From contig UPXR01000001.1 in NCBI GenBank assembly GCA_900557365.1, forward strand, positions 207,178 through 271,177: a DNA stretch of 64,000 bases, in the 5' to 3' direction. The stretch's first letter is position 1, and each line of letters starts with the position of its first letter. Shown piece by piece: positions 25,535 to 33,913 of this stretch. The notes under the pieces were generated by a model that saw nothing but the letters and a program-made list of their open reading frames with translations, was not told where the DNA came from and ran no database searches. Position numbers and translations under genes: made by a program. Source of the stretch: an uncultured Dialister sp. (GTDB taxonomy: Bacteria; Bacillota_C; Negativicutes; Veillonellales; Dialisteraceae).

Positions 25535-26274
25535 ACCTCTTTGCGGTAAGCATCAAATCCGTTTGTTTCAATTTCATCCACCAGCTCAGGTCCGCCTTCC
25601 CGGACAATCCGTCCGTCAATCAGCACATGAACGAATTCCGGCGTAATGAATTTCAGAATCTGATTCAGGTGGGTAATCAGAAGAATGGCATTGTTTTCAT
25701 TGTGGTATTCGGATATATTCCGGGAAACCTGACGCACTGCATCCACATCCAGGCCGGAATCGGTTTCATCCAGCATAGCCAGCTTCGGTTCCAGAATCCG
25801 CATCTGCAGGATTTCGCTTTTCTTTCTTTCCCCGCCGGAGAATCCGTCATTGAGATAGCGGTCCGCATAGGAAATATCCATCCCCAAATCCTCCATGCGC
25901 GCCTTCATGAGACGCTTGAAAGGAAACAGACGCTGCTGCTTCCCGGAAATGGTCGTCTTTGCCGTACGGATGAAATTTTCCATGGTGATTCCCGCCACCG
26001 ATATGGGATTCTGGAAAGAGAGGAAAATTCCCAGCTTAGCTCTTTTGTCCACGGAAAGCTCGGTAATGTCCTGTCCCTCAAAATAAATGCGGCCTTTTGT
26101 AATCGTATAGGCCGGATTGCCCATAATCGCATGAAAAAGGGTGGACTTGCCGGCGCCGTTCACGCCCATGATGACATGCACTTCACCGGTATTCACGGTC
26201 AGATTGATTCCGTGAAGGAGTTCTTTATTTTCTACAGATACGTGGAGGTCTTCCACGCGAAGCAATTCACTCAT
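25531..26274 (-). CDS. sufC: SufC ABC-type ATPase
   Basis: A 247-residue ATPase that drives structural change of the SufBCD complex. Walker A is GVNGAGKSTLFHAI, the signature motif is FSGGERKKSEI, and Walker B is LAMLDETDSGLD. It is the first gene of the operon, with GAGGTGA before the ATG. A leader of about 190 bases separates it from the likely promoter. Confidence 0.97.
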   Translation of the reverse strand: MSELLRVEDLHVSVENKELLHGINLTVNTGEVHVIMGVNGAGKSTLFHAIMGNPAYTITKGRIYFEGQDITELSVDKRAKLGIFLSFQNPISVAGITMENFIRTAKTTISGKQQRLFPFKRLMKARMEDLGMDISYADRYLNDGFSGGERKKSEILQMRILEPKLAMLDETDSGLDVDAVRQVSRNISEYHNENNAILLITHLNQILKFITPEFVHVLIDGRIVREGGPELVDEIETNGFDAYRKEV

Positions 26275-26671
26275 AAGTCACCTCATATGTAACCCTGGTA
26301 TAAAATCATAAATCTTTATGCGCATGCGTTCCTGCGGAGCGCATTTTATTCATAAAAGAGTCCCTGAAAAAATTCAGGGCATCATCCGGGCCGGCTGTTT
26401 TCTTCCTGTTTTGGGGAAAATCAGAAATTTCCGTCCGGCGGTTCTCTATATAAATAAAATTCTATGTGACATTATACCATGAATCATTGAATCGATAAAC
26501 CTCTTACCCGGGGATTCCCTTTGATTTTTAGAAATTTTTAACCGCTCTGCCCGTTTCGGGAGAAATTTTTCCGCTCCGTCAGAGTTCCTTTCAAAAATCC
26601 CGCTCCTGCAGCGCCGCATTTTCTAAAGCGGCGGCCTTTCGGAATACACGGTTCCCGTCGGAAGTCCGCAC
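26275..26671 (-). promoter_or_regulatory. suf operon upstream region with extended -10 promoter and leader hairpin
   Basis: This 400-base gap has no gene. On the - strand TGGTATAAT is an extended -10 element (TATAAT at 26471-26476) with only a weak -35. The transcript would have a leader of about 190 bases containing a perfect hairpin, CCCTGAA/TTCAGGG (26362-26379). No IscR- or Fur-type site could be made out by eye. Bases 26480-26670 show nothing recognisable. Confidence 0.5.
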
Positions 26672-26712
26672 AAAAAAACAGGGGAACGCCGCATGAGACG
26701 CTCCCCTGTTTC
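26672..26712 (-). terminator. Terminator after the first amino-acid-binding lipoprotein gene
   Basis: On the - strand AAACAGGGGAGCGTC pairs with GGCGTTCCCCTGTTT and is followed by a run of T. Confidence 0.85.
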
Positions 26713-26716
26713 TGCC

Positions 26717-27526
26717 TTATTTTTTCGAATCGAAATTCACATCAGCAAACCATTTGTCGTAAATCTTGTCGTATTCCCCATTGCTCATGAGTTTGGTCAG
26801 TGCCTGATTGATGTCGCTCTGCAGCTGTACATTCTTCTTATTGAGCAGCATGACGAAACCGCCTGATCCTGCCAAGATGCCCGCAGGCTTCAGCTTTTCC
26901 TCTCCGCCGTGCTTCATGTAGTAGTAAGCAGCCGGCATATCGGTAATGAGAGCATCTGCTTCCTTATTTTCCACTGCCCGGAAGGTCGCATCATGATAAT
27001 CATAAGCTTTGACCTCTGCGCCGTAGTCTCTTGCCGTCTGTTCGTAAACGGTTCCTTTTTCCACGGCAACAGTCTTTCCTGCCAGATCTGCCGGATCGTG
27101 AATGGTTTCATTATCCTTCGAGGCCAGGATCACTGCACTTTCCTTGCTGTAGTACATATTGCTGAAATTGACCCGATCCGCCCGATCTCTGGTCATATCA
27201 ATAGCACTGACTGCGATATCCGCCTTATTTGCCTCTATGGCCGGAACCAGTTCATTAAAGGGAATGCTCGTATAGGTCACATCAGCCCCGATTTCCTTGG
27301 CTACCGCTTTGGTGATATCTGCATCAAAACCGACAATATTTCCTGCTTCATCCTTGAAATAAAAAGGCGCATAGGTTGCGGTTCCTGCCACCCTCAGCGT
27401 CCGATGCGCAGATGAAGCCGGCGCCGGCGATGAAGCGGATTTTGCGGTGTCTCCGCCGCAGCCTGCCGCACCGAGAACAAGCGCAGCCAGACCGGCCGCT
27501 GCCAAACCAAACCTGATGACTTTCAT
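26717..27526 (-). CDS. Amino-acid ABC transporter substrate-binding lipoprotein (family 3)
   Basis: A 269-residue polar amino-acid-binding protein. The signal ends in a lipoprotein-like GAAGC (Cys 23). The mature part begins with the family pattern TLRVAGTATYAPFYFKDEAG and continues IVGFDADITKAVAKEIG, then DITVSAIDMTRDRADRVNFS in variant form. I chose ATG 27526 because GGAGG lies seven bases before it; upstream open frame is noncoding. No permease or ATPase gene is adjacent. A similar binding-protein gene lies upstream but is separated by a terminator. Ligand unknown; glutamine or a basic amino acid is plausible. Confidence 0.9.
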   Translation of the reverse strand: MKVIRFGLAAAGLAALVLGAAGCGGDTAKSASSPAPASSAHRTLRVAGTATYAPFYFKDEAGNIVGFDADITKAVAKEIGADVTYTSIPFNELVPAIEANKADIAVSAIDMTRDRADRVNFSNMYYSKESAVILASKDNETIHDPADLAGKTVAVEKGTVYEQTARDYGAEVKAYDYHDATFRAVENKEADALITDMPAAYYYMKHGGEEKLKPAGILAGSGGFVMLLNKKNVQLQSDINQALTKLMSNGEYDKIYDKWFADVNFDSKK

Positions 27527-27578
27527 AATCATCCCTCCCCGGAAATACTTTCCGAAAAATATCTGTTTCTTCTCCCTC

Positions 27579-27607
27579 ATTATAAAAGGGCGCGCCTGCC
27601 TTGGCAA
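27579..27607 (-). promoter_or_regulatory. Promoter of the first amino-acid-binding lipoprotein gene
   Basis: On the - strand TTGCCA (27602-27607), 17 bases, TATAAT (27579-27584), about 50 bases before the start codon. Confidence 0.65.
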
Positions 27608-27677
27608 ACACCGGAATGAGAAATTTTCCCTGCCGCCGGAAAAGCTCTCTCCGCCCGGTCCCCCTCCGACTCTGCAG

Positions 27678-27736
27678 CAAAACGGCGCCGCCCGCCGGAA
27701 ACGATGGGTATCGTCCTCCGCAGGCAGCGCCGCCTC
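27678..27736 (-). terminator. Terminator after the second amino-acid-binding lipoprotein gene
   Basis: On the - strand GGCGGCGC and GCGGCGCC-type arms with an inner GGACGAT/ATCGTTTCC helix form a long GC-rich stem followed by TTTT. Confidence 0.7.
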
Positions 27737-27745
27737 ATTCATCCG

Positions 27746-28528
27746 TTATGCTTTTTTGCCGAACCACTTTTCGTAAATCTTATCATAAGTTCCGTTTTCA
27801 TGGAGCTTATTCAGAGCAGAATTGACAGCTGTCTCCAGTTCCTTATTGTCCTTCTTCATAGCAATGGCCATCCCGACTGCATCCTTTACGGAACCGACCG
27901 TCTTCAGATCCTTATCAGCGCCCTGCTTCAGATAGTAGCGGCCTACCGGCTGATCGATGGCTACCGCATCCAGCGTACCTGCCTGCAGTTCCATGAATGC
28001 CTGGGAATTGGAATCCAGCTGCTTCACCTGTGCAGGATTCCATTTCTGGGCTTCCTTGACCTGTTCCGTTCCGACCTGCGCCCCTACATTTTTGCCGGCA
28101 AGATCGCTCCAGTCCTTAATGGTATCATTATCCTTGCGGACAATCAGAATGAAGCCGTCATCGGTAAAATAGGGGTCTGAGAAGGTAACCTGCTTTGCTC
28201 TTTCCGGCGTTGCATTCATCCCGGAAATAACCAGATCGATCTGTCCGGACTGTACTGCAGGAATCAGCGCATCAAAGCCCATGCTCTTGAATTCCATTTT
28301 CGAGCCCATTTCCTTGCACAGGGCATCGGCCAGATCCAGATCGAACCCTACATATTTGTCATCCTGTGTAAATTCAAACGGCGGGAACGTTGTCTCCGCA
28401 CCCACACGGATGACCTTCGGCACGCCGTTTGCATTCGTTTCCGTCTTGCTGTCTCCGCAGCCGGCTGCAAAGAATACTGCTGCAGCAGAACCGATGGTCA
28501 AAGCAAATTTTACTTTTTTCCCTAACAT
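27746..28528 (-). CDS. Amino-acid ABC transporter substrate-binding lipoprotein (family 3)
   Basis: A 260-residue periplasmic-type binding protein with a lipobox FAAGC (Cys 24). The mature domain shows VIRVGAETTFPPFEFTQDDK and DLVISGMNATPERAKQVTFS, the classical family 3 motifs. It is related to, but clearly different from, the next gene. AAGGA precedes the ATG. No permease or ATPase is present on either side, so it must work with transport subunits encoded elsewhere, or act as a second receptor for them. Confidence 0.92.
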   Translation of the reverse strand: MLGKKVKFALTIGSAAAVFFAAGCGDSKTETNANGVPKVIRVGAETTFPPFEFTQDDKYVGFDLDLADALCKEMGSKMEFKSMGFDALIPAVQSGQIDLVISGMNATPERAKQVTFSDPYFTDDGFILIVRKDNDTIKDWSDLAGKNVGAQVGTEQVKEAQKWNPAQVKQLDSNSQAFMELQAGTLDAVAIDQPVGRYYLKQGADKDLKTVGSVKDAVGMAIAMKKDNKELETAVNSALNKLHENGTYDKIYEKWFGKKA

Positions 28529-28672
28529 GATCCTTCATCTCCGATTCTTAATGGGAAGAAAAGGAGGACAATTGAATGTTTATGCATTTTCTTTCGGATA
28601 TACGGGGAAAAACTTCCCTCTGTCCCTGTTTTCTTCCTTAATTATGATTGAATAAAAATATATGATTTTTGT

Positions 28673-28704
28673 ATTATAGTACCAAAAGCCCATAAGACTG
28701 TCAA
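28673..28704 (-). promoter_or_regulatory. Promoter of the second amino-acid-binding lipoprotein gene
   Basis: On the - strand TTGACA (28699-28704) is followed after 17 bases by TACTAT (28676-28681); TATAAT overlaps it three bases further on. Confidence 0.6.
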
Positions 28705-28753
28705 ATCGCTGCATTTTCATTCCGCACTGCCCGTTTTTCTTTCCCGTCTTTCG

Positions 28754-28783
28754 TTGGCCTTTTTTCCGCGATTCTGCTATGAT
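28754..28783 (+). promoter_or_regulatory. Promoter of the DedA/glycosyltransferase operon
   Basis: TTGGCC (28754-28759), 18 bases, TATGAT (28778-28783), about 90 bases ahead of the DedA start. The 350-base gap between the divergent genes holds nothing else recognisable. Confidence 0.5.
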
Positions 28784-28875
28784 GAAGTATGTGTGTTATT
28801 CTTTCTTTATTACTGTATATCGTTGCTGTACCGGCTGTTCCCGTTTTTGACCCGCCGGTATCGGAGAGGAAAATC

Positions 28876-29463
28876 ATGGATATCATTATTGAATTTCTCA
28901 CAGATTGGGGGTATCTGGCACTGTTCATCGCCATGGTGCTGGAAAACATGAATATCCCGCTTCCCAGCGAGGTCATTCTGGGCTTCGCCGGATTTCTTGT
29001 CTCCCAGAATATTTTTCAGTTCTGGCCCACGGTCCTCATAGGCACCGCCGCAGGTGTCGTCGGGTCGCTCGCCTCCTACTACATCGGCCTGAAGGGCGGG
29101 CGGAATCTGATCCTGCGCCACACGGAAAAGGGCGGACTCGGAGCCAAAAAGCTCATTGCCGCCAAGGACTGGTTTGAAAATTACGGCGGCATTGCCGTCC
29201 TGACAGGCCGTCTCCTGCCGGGCATCCGTACCTTCATTTCCCTTCCGGCAGGTATTGCACAGTTTCCCCTTTCCCAATTCCTGATCCTGACTCTTCTGGG
29301 AACGCTTCCCTGGACAATTTTTCTGGTCTATGTCGGAGCAGAGCTGGGCGAAAACTGGACGATGATCCTGGAGTATAAGATGGAAATTGCTGTCGGCGCT
29401 GTTCTCTTTTCCGCTCTCATTGCCGGTGTGTTCCTGATTTACAGAAAGGTCTCCCGGTCATGA
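28876..29463 (+). CDS. DedA-family membrane protein
   Basis: A 195-residue inner-membrane protein of the DedA/VTT family. The signatures are ENMNIPLPSEVILGFAGFL near the start, then GRLLPGIRTFISLPAGIAQF, which carries the Arg and Pro residues typical of the re-entrant loop. Some family members recycle undecaprenyl phosphate across the membrane. I chose ATG 28876, preceded by GGAGAGGA. It overlaps the next gene, a GT39 transferase that should use a polyprenyl-phosphate-sugar donor, by four bases; this supports a lipid-carrier role, by inference. Confidence 0.93.
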   Translation: MDIIIEFLTDWGYLALFIAMVLENMNIPLPSEVILGFAGFLVSQNIFQFWPTVLIGTAAGVVGSLASYYIGLKGGRNLILRHTEKGGLGAKKLIAAKDWFENYGGIAVLTGRLLPGIRTFISLPAGIAQFPLSQFLILTLLGTLPWTIFLVYVGAELGENWTMILEYKMEIAVGAVLFSALIAGVFLIYRKVSRS

Positions 29464-31058
29464 AAAATTATCGTTCTGCCATCTGGCTTTTCCTGTTCTG
29501 CCTTTTTGCCTACGGGCTTTTTCTGAACAATATTCCCCTCCTTGATCCGGACGAACCGGTCTACGGAGAAACCGCCAAGGAAATGATTGCCTTTTCCGAC
29601 TGGTTCTCTCCCCGGATCTACGGAGAATTCTGGTATGACAAGCCTCCCCTTTTTTATTGGGCTGAGGCTGTTTCCTTTTCTCTCTTCGGAGTCTCGGAGA
29701 TTTCCGCCCGGCTTCCCTCTGTGCTTTTCGGTGCACTGACACCGGTTTATCTGTATCTGGCTTCCCGAAAACTCATCGGAGACAGAGCTGCTTTGATCGG
29801 TTCTGTCATCTGTGCCTCCTCGCTGGAGGTCATCGTACTGGCCCGCAGCGCCGTCACGGATACACTTCTTACCTTCACCCTTACGGCTGCACTTCTGTCT
29901 TTCCTGCGCAGGGATTATTTCCTTGCTTACATCTCCTGCGGACTGGCACTCCTTGCAAAGGGCCCTATCGGCTTTGCCTTCCCCGCTCTGATTGTCGGAC
30001 TGTGGATGCTCCTGACCGGGCAGTACCGTCTGAAAAACATTCTTTCCCTCAAATGGTACTGGGGAATTCCTCTGGCCTGTCTGGTCGGCCTTCCCTGGTA
30101 TGTAGGCATGGGGCTTCTTCACGGAGATGATTTCCTCAATACCTTTCTGGGCTACCACAATGTGACCCGTTTCATCAGCCCTGAGCATGAAGGTCAAAAT
30201 CACATTTACCTGTACCTGATCGTTCTGGCTGCGGGGTTCTTCCCGTGGGCCGGCACAATTCCCGGCATTCTTGCCCGCTGGAAAACCTGGCTTTCCGACC
30301 GGACACTCTGTTTCTTCTTCGTATGGGCCCTCTTTATTTTCGTATTCTTCTCTCTGTCTTCCACCCAGCTCTTTTCCTACATTCTCCCCATGTATCCGCC
30401 GCTTTCCCTCCTGGCCGGAAAATATCTGGCGGAAGAGGAAGAAAAAGGAAAAGCCTCCCGGCTCCTCCTCGGAAGCCATCTTTTCTTCGGCCTTCTTGTT
30501 GCTGCCGCACTGGCTGCCGCACCGATCATCCCGCCGCAGGGAAAAGCGGTGCCCTATCTTCTCGGCGCCGCCGTTCTCTGTCTTGTCCTTTTCGGGGCAT
30601 ACAGCCTGAAAAAAGGCTTATTTTCCCGGTTCCTCCGGATTCAGCCGGGACTGATTCTGGCCGTTGTCATGGCTGTATGGACACTCTTTGCCGTCCCCGT
30701 CTCGGATTCCTTTGCCTCCCGGGACATTCTCCGGCAGGTCAAACAAGATACAGCAGGATCGGAAATTCCTCTCTATATTGATACCTTCTACCGCCCCTCC
30801 GCCGCTTTTTATGAGAACCTGTACGGAAAGCCTCTTCCCGAATTCGACAAAAAGAAGCTGAAGACAATCGAAGAGCAGGAAAAAGAAGGTATTTTCCTGC
30901 CCGGCAAGGATGATGCACTCGTCCTTCCGGACAAGGCATATGTCCTGGTCGGGAAAAAAGTATATGACAGAGAATGGCCGGAAGAACAAAAGAAAGATAT
31001 GACCCTGCTCCGCAGCCAGGGATCAGCCTATTTCTTCCTGAAAGGAGCCTCCCATTGA
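29460..31058 (+). CDS. GT39-family membrane glycosyltransferase, ArnT-like
   Basis: A 532-residue polytopic enzyme that transfers a sugar from a polyprenyl-phosphate carrier to an envelope acceptor on the outer face of the inner membrane. The first external loop has the GT39 acidic motif (LLDPDEPVYGETAKEM) followed by FWYDKPPLFYW, as in ArnT. About a dozen hydrophobic segments follow, then a soluble C-terminal domain of roughly 130 residues. It overlaps dedA by four bases. The acceptor could be lipid A, another glycolipid or a protein. Confidence 0.9.
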   Translation: MKNYRSAIWLFLFCLFAYGLFLNNIPLLDPDEPVYGETAKEMIAFSDWFSPRIYGEFWYDKPPLFYWAEAVSFSLFGVSEISARLPSVLFGALTPVYLYLASRKLIGDRAALIGSVICASSLEVIVLARSAVTDTLLTFTLTAALLSFLRRDYFLAYISCGLALLAKGPIGFAFPALIVGLWMLLTGQYRLKNILSLKWYWGIPLACLVGLPWYVGMGLLHGDDFLNTFLGYHNVTRFISPEHEGQNHIYLYLIVLAAGFFPWAGTIPGILARWKTWLSDRTLCFFFVWALFIFVFFSLSSTQLFSYILPMYPPLSLLAGKYLAEEEEKGKASRLLLGSHLFFGLLVAAALAAAPIIPPQGKAVPYLLGAAVLCLVLFGAYSLKKGLFSRFLRIQPGLILAVVMAVWTLFAVPVSDSFASRDILRQVKQDTAGSEIPLYIDTFYRPSAAFYENLYGKPLPEFDKKKLKTIEEQEKEGIFLPGKDDALVLPDKAYVLVGKKVYDREWPEEQKKDMTLLRSQGSAYFFLKGASH

Positions 31059-32752
31059 GCCGAAAAAGAAAAACCGTTCATCACCATTCCCGCCGTGAAC
31101 AGGCGGAAGTACAAAAAGGACGCAGCACCGCTGCCTCCCTTATCCCGATTTTCTTTCTTTCCCTCCTATTCCTTCTCTGGGGTTCCTGGGCGCTTCCCGT
31201 AACAGATCCGGTGGAATCCAATTATGCGCTTACCGCAAAGGAAATGGTTCTTTCCGGAAACTGGATGTCTCCGCAGATTTATCACACCTTCTGGTATGAC
31301 AAACCCATCATGGTATACTGGCTGCTTTCGGTTTCCTACAGCCTCTTCGGCTTTACCGACCTGGCATCCCGTCTGCCTGCTGCCGTCTGCGGTGCTCTTT
31401 CGGCGGCCCTGCTGGCTTACTATCTGTTCCGCCTTACGAAGGACAATATTATCGCCACCTGGTCCGGCATTATTCTCACGCTGTCTCTCGAATTCTGGGT
31501 CATTTCCCATGCAGTCATCACAGACAGCATGCTTCTTCTCTTCACCATCCCCACTCTTCTTTCCGCCTACATCGGGATCACGGAAAACAGCAAAAAGCAC
31601 CTGATGATTGCCTACGGCGCCGCCGCACTGGCCTGCCTTTCCAAGGGGCCGGTGGGACTCGTTCTGCCGGGCATCCTGCTTGTACTCTGGTGCCTTTCCC
31701 TAAAAAAGCCGGGACTGATCCTGCGGCTTTTCCCCTGGCAGGGCATCCTGGTTTTCCTTCTGCTCTGCCTGCCCTGGTACGCCGGCATGTATCTGATTCA
31801 CGGAGAAGACTTTATCAGTCAGTTCCTGGGTCTTCACAATGTCCTCCGGGCGACCTCCTCCGAGCATCCTGAGGACAATCATTTCTACTACTATCTCCTT
31901 CTGATGCCGGCGGCGCTCCTCCCCTGGACGGGTTCCTCCGTCTGCGAAATGGTAACCGGCTGGAAAACGAAAACGAATTTTTACCGTTTCCTCATGGTCT
32001 GGTTCTGGGGTACGGTTCTGTTCTACACCCTGATGGCCACAAAATATGTGACTTATACTTACATCGCCGTCATTCCTGCGGTTATTTTTGCCGCTCTGGC
32101 TGTTCCGAAAATCCGGGAAGGAGAAAAGGGACCGTCGATTGCGCTGGCTGTTTCCTTTGTTCTCTTTGCCGCCGCTCTCACAGCAGGCACCTTCTTCCTG
32201 AAAGACGGCGACTGGTGGTTCTTCTATGCAGTCATCCTCTACGCCGTCTGGGCGCTTCTTCTCCGGTGGAAGAAAAATGCGGGAAAGCGGCTTACCATCA
32301 TTGCCTCCGTATCGGCTACCCTTTTCCTCTTCACCGTCACGGAAGGCCTTCCGTCCTATCTGCTGACCCGTTCTGCCGCACCGGCTGCACCGATTCTGGC
32401 GGAAGCGCAGCCGTCGATGAATTTTTTCCGTTCCTACCCGGCCGGATATACCTTCTATACAGGAAATATCGGCACGCGGGTTGTTCCCTCTCTCAGACAG
32501 GAGGAACGCAATCCCCTGTGGAATGAAAAATACGTCATGCCCTCCGTGCAGGATACGGAATTCCTCCGGGATGCAGAATCCGCAGAAAATCCTGTCTACC
32601 TTTTTGTATCCCGGAGCGACAGAAAGTTCTTCGATGCCTGGGACGGGAAGGACCGGTTCACGGAAGTGAAGAAAGCCGGAAACGGTACTCTCTATCAGTA
32701 TGAAAAGCCGGACAGCCTGCCCGCAGCAGAGGAGGAAAATCATGACTTCTGA
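31055..32752 (+). CDS. GT39-family membrane glycosyltransferase, second copy (TTG start)
   Basis: A 565-residue paralogue of the preceding gene. It keeps the external loop pattern (VTDPVESNYALTAKEM, then FWYDKPIMVYW), with Glu but without the second acidic residue of the DE pair seen in the first copy. The start appears to be TTG at 31055: AAAGGAG lies seven bases before it, and it overlaps the previous stop codon. The N-terminus is basic and His-rich before the first membrane segment. Divergence between the two copies suggests distinct sugars or acceptors, or a heteromeric pair. Confidence 0.87.
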   Translation: MSRKRKTVHHHSRREQAEVQKGRSTAASLIPIFFLSLLFLLWGSWALPVTDPVESNYALTAKEMVLSGNWMSPQIYHTFWYDKPIMVYWLLSVSYSLFGFTDLASRLPAAVCGALSAALLAYYLFRLTKDNIIATWSGIILTLSLEFWVISHAVITDSMLLLFTIPTLLSAYIGITENSKKHLMIAYGAAALACLSKGPVGLVLPGILLVLWCLSLKKPGLILRLFPWQGILVFLLLCLPWYAGMYLIHGEDFISQFLGLHNVLRATSSEHPEDNHFYYYLLLMPAALLPWTGSSVCEMVTGWKTKTNFYRFLMVWFWGTVLFYTLMATKYVTYTYIAVIPAVIFAALAVPKIREGEKGPSIALAVSFVLFAAALTAGTFFLKDGDWWFFYAVILYAVWALLLRWKKNAGKRLTIIASVSATLFLFTVTEGLPSYLLTRSAAPAAPILAEAQPSMNFFRSYPAGYTFYTGNIGTRVVPSLRQEERNPLWNEKYVMPSVQDTEFLRDAESAENPVYLFVSRSDRKFFDAWDGKDRFTEVKKAGNGTLYQYEKPDSLPAAEEENHDF

Positions 32753-33431
32753 CTTCATTTCATCCTTCCTTCAAAGTCTTTCCTCTTATAAAGGAACTCT
32801 TACCTTCAACCCCTGGAGAGACAGCGATCCTGCCTATGAGGTACCGGACGCCGTCTCCATTCGGACCGGACAGCTTTCGGATTATCTGTCCCGCCGGCTC
32901 GGAAAAGCAAAATACCTGCTCATCGCCGAAGCCTGCGGCTACCAGGGCGGCCACTTTTCCGGGATTGCCATGACCTGTGAGCGCATGCTTCTCGACCTCC
33001 ATCCCGCCGTAAAAAGCGCCATGATTCTCACCGGCCCGGCACGGCGCACCAGCCGTCCCGACAGTCCTCTTCTGAAGCCGGTGCAGCAGGAGAAGGGATT
33101 CAATGAGCCTACCGACTCCGTCGTCTGGAAAGCCTGCCTCGAAGCGGGACTCTCCCCGGACGATTTCCTTCTCTGGAACATCTTCCCCTTCCATCCCTAT
33201 AAAAAAGGGAATCTCCTTTCCAACCGGACGCCCGGAGAAAAGGAGCTCGCCTGCGGTCTTGATTTTGCCCGTACCCTCTGGGAAGCCTTCGGCCGTCCCC
33301 GAATTTTTGCCATCGGCAGGAAAAGTGAGCTGACTCTCACCGACGGCGGTTTTTCTGTCACCGGGCTCCGCCATCCTGCCAACGGAGGTGCCAATATTTT
33401 CCGTGCGCAGCTGAAGGAAGCCCTTCGCTGA
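32742..33431 (+). CDS. Uracil-DNA glycosylase-superfamily protein
   Basis: A 229-residue protein of the UDG fold. The N-terminal catalytic-type region is LLIAEACGYQGGHFSGIAMTCER, the middle motif is LLWNIFPFHPYKKG followed by NRTPGEKEL, and the C-terminal motif is LRHPANGGANIFR. It would recognise or remove a damaged base in DNA. ATG 32742, after GAGGAAA, overlaps the GT39 stop by 11 bases, so it shares that operon without obvious functional link. The subfamily cannot be fixed by eye. Confidence 0.8.
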   Translation: MTSDFISSFLQSLSSYKGTLTFNPWRDSDPAYEVPDAVSIRTGQLSDYLSRRLGKAKYLLIAEACGYQGGHFSGIAMTCERMLLDLHPAVKSAMILTGPARRTSRPDSPLLKPVQQEKGFNEPTDSVVWKACLEAGLSPDDFLLWNIFPFHPYKKGNLLSNRTPGEKELACGLDFARTLWEAFGRPRIFAIGRKSELTLTDGGFSVTGLRHPANGGANIFRAQLKEALR

Positions 33432-33440
33432 AATCCAATA

Positions 33441-33486
33441 AAAAGGCTGTTCTGCCGATTTGATCTCCGGCAGAACAGCCTTTTTT
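33441..33486. terminator. Bidirectional terminator between the UDG-like gene and GtrA gene
   Basis: AAAAGGCTGTTCTGCCG pairs with CGGCAGAACAGCCTTTTTT; both strands end in A/T runs and the flanking genes converge. Confidence 0.92.
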
Positions 33487-33495
33487 GTTTCTTTT

Positions 33496-33912
33496 CTATT
33501 TTCCCCGATTCAGGATATACCGCTTGGTGAAATAATTCCAGATCATGACCACTGCAGAGGCGATCACCTTGGCAAACATGTACCACAGCCCTGCCAGGTC
33601 GATGAAAATCCACATCACCAGCTGGTTGATGCCCAGCCCCATCAGGGAAGTGGCGATGAAGAAAAACATCTGCGCCGCCGTCTGATGCTGTGCGTGAAAT
33701 ACGACAGTTACGCAGAGGATATAATTTACCACCAGCGATACCGTAAAAGCAATCGGTGCCGACAGAAGCGGATGAAGCCCGCCGAATTCCGTAAGCGTAT
33801 ACAGGAGAACATATTCCAGAACAAAACAGCTTCCCCCGACAGCCAGAAAACGGAATACCTCCCAGAATCGTTCTTCGGACGGGAAAAATTTCAGAATGAG
33901 GTTTTTCACCAT
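33496..33912 (-). CDS. GtrA-family membrane protein, putative polyprenyl-phosphate-sugar flippase
   Basis: A 138-residue protein with four hydrophobic segments; FLAVGGSCFVLEYVLLYTL and ITSLMGLGINQLVMW-like stretches match GtrA. Members move, or help move, polyprenyl-phosphate sugars across the inner membrane. Its ATG lies one base after the stop of a GT2 transferase of the polyprenol-phosphate type, the normal partner. Confidence 0.9.
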   Translation of the reverse strand: MVKNLILKFFPSEERFWEVFRFLAVGGSCFVLEYVLLYTLTEFGGLHPLLSAPIAFTVSLVVNYILCVTVVFHAQHQTAAQMFFFIATSLMGLGINQLVMWIFIDLAGLWYMFAKVIASAVVMIWNYFTKRYILNRGK

Positions 33913-33913
33913 A

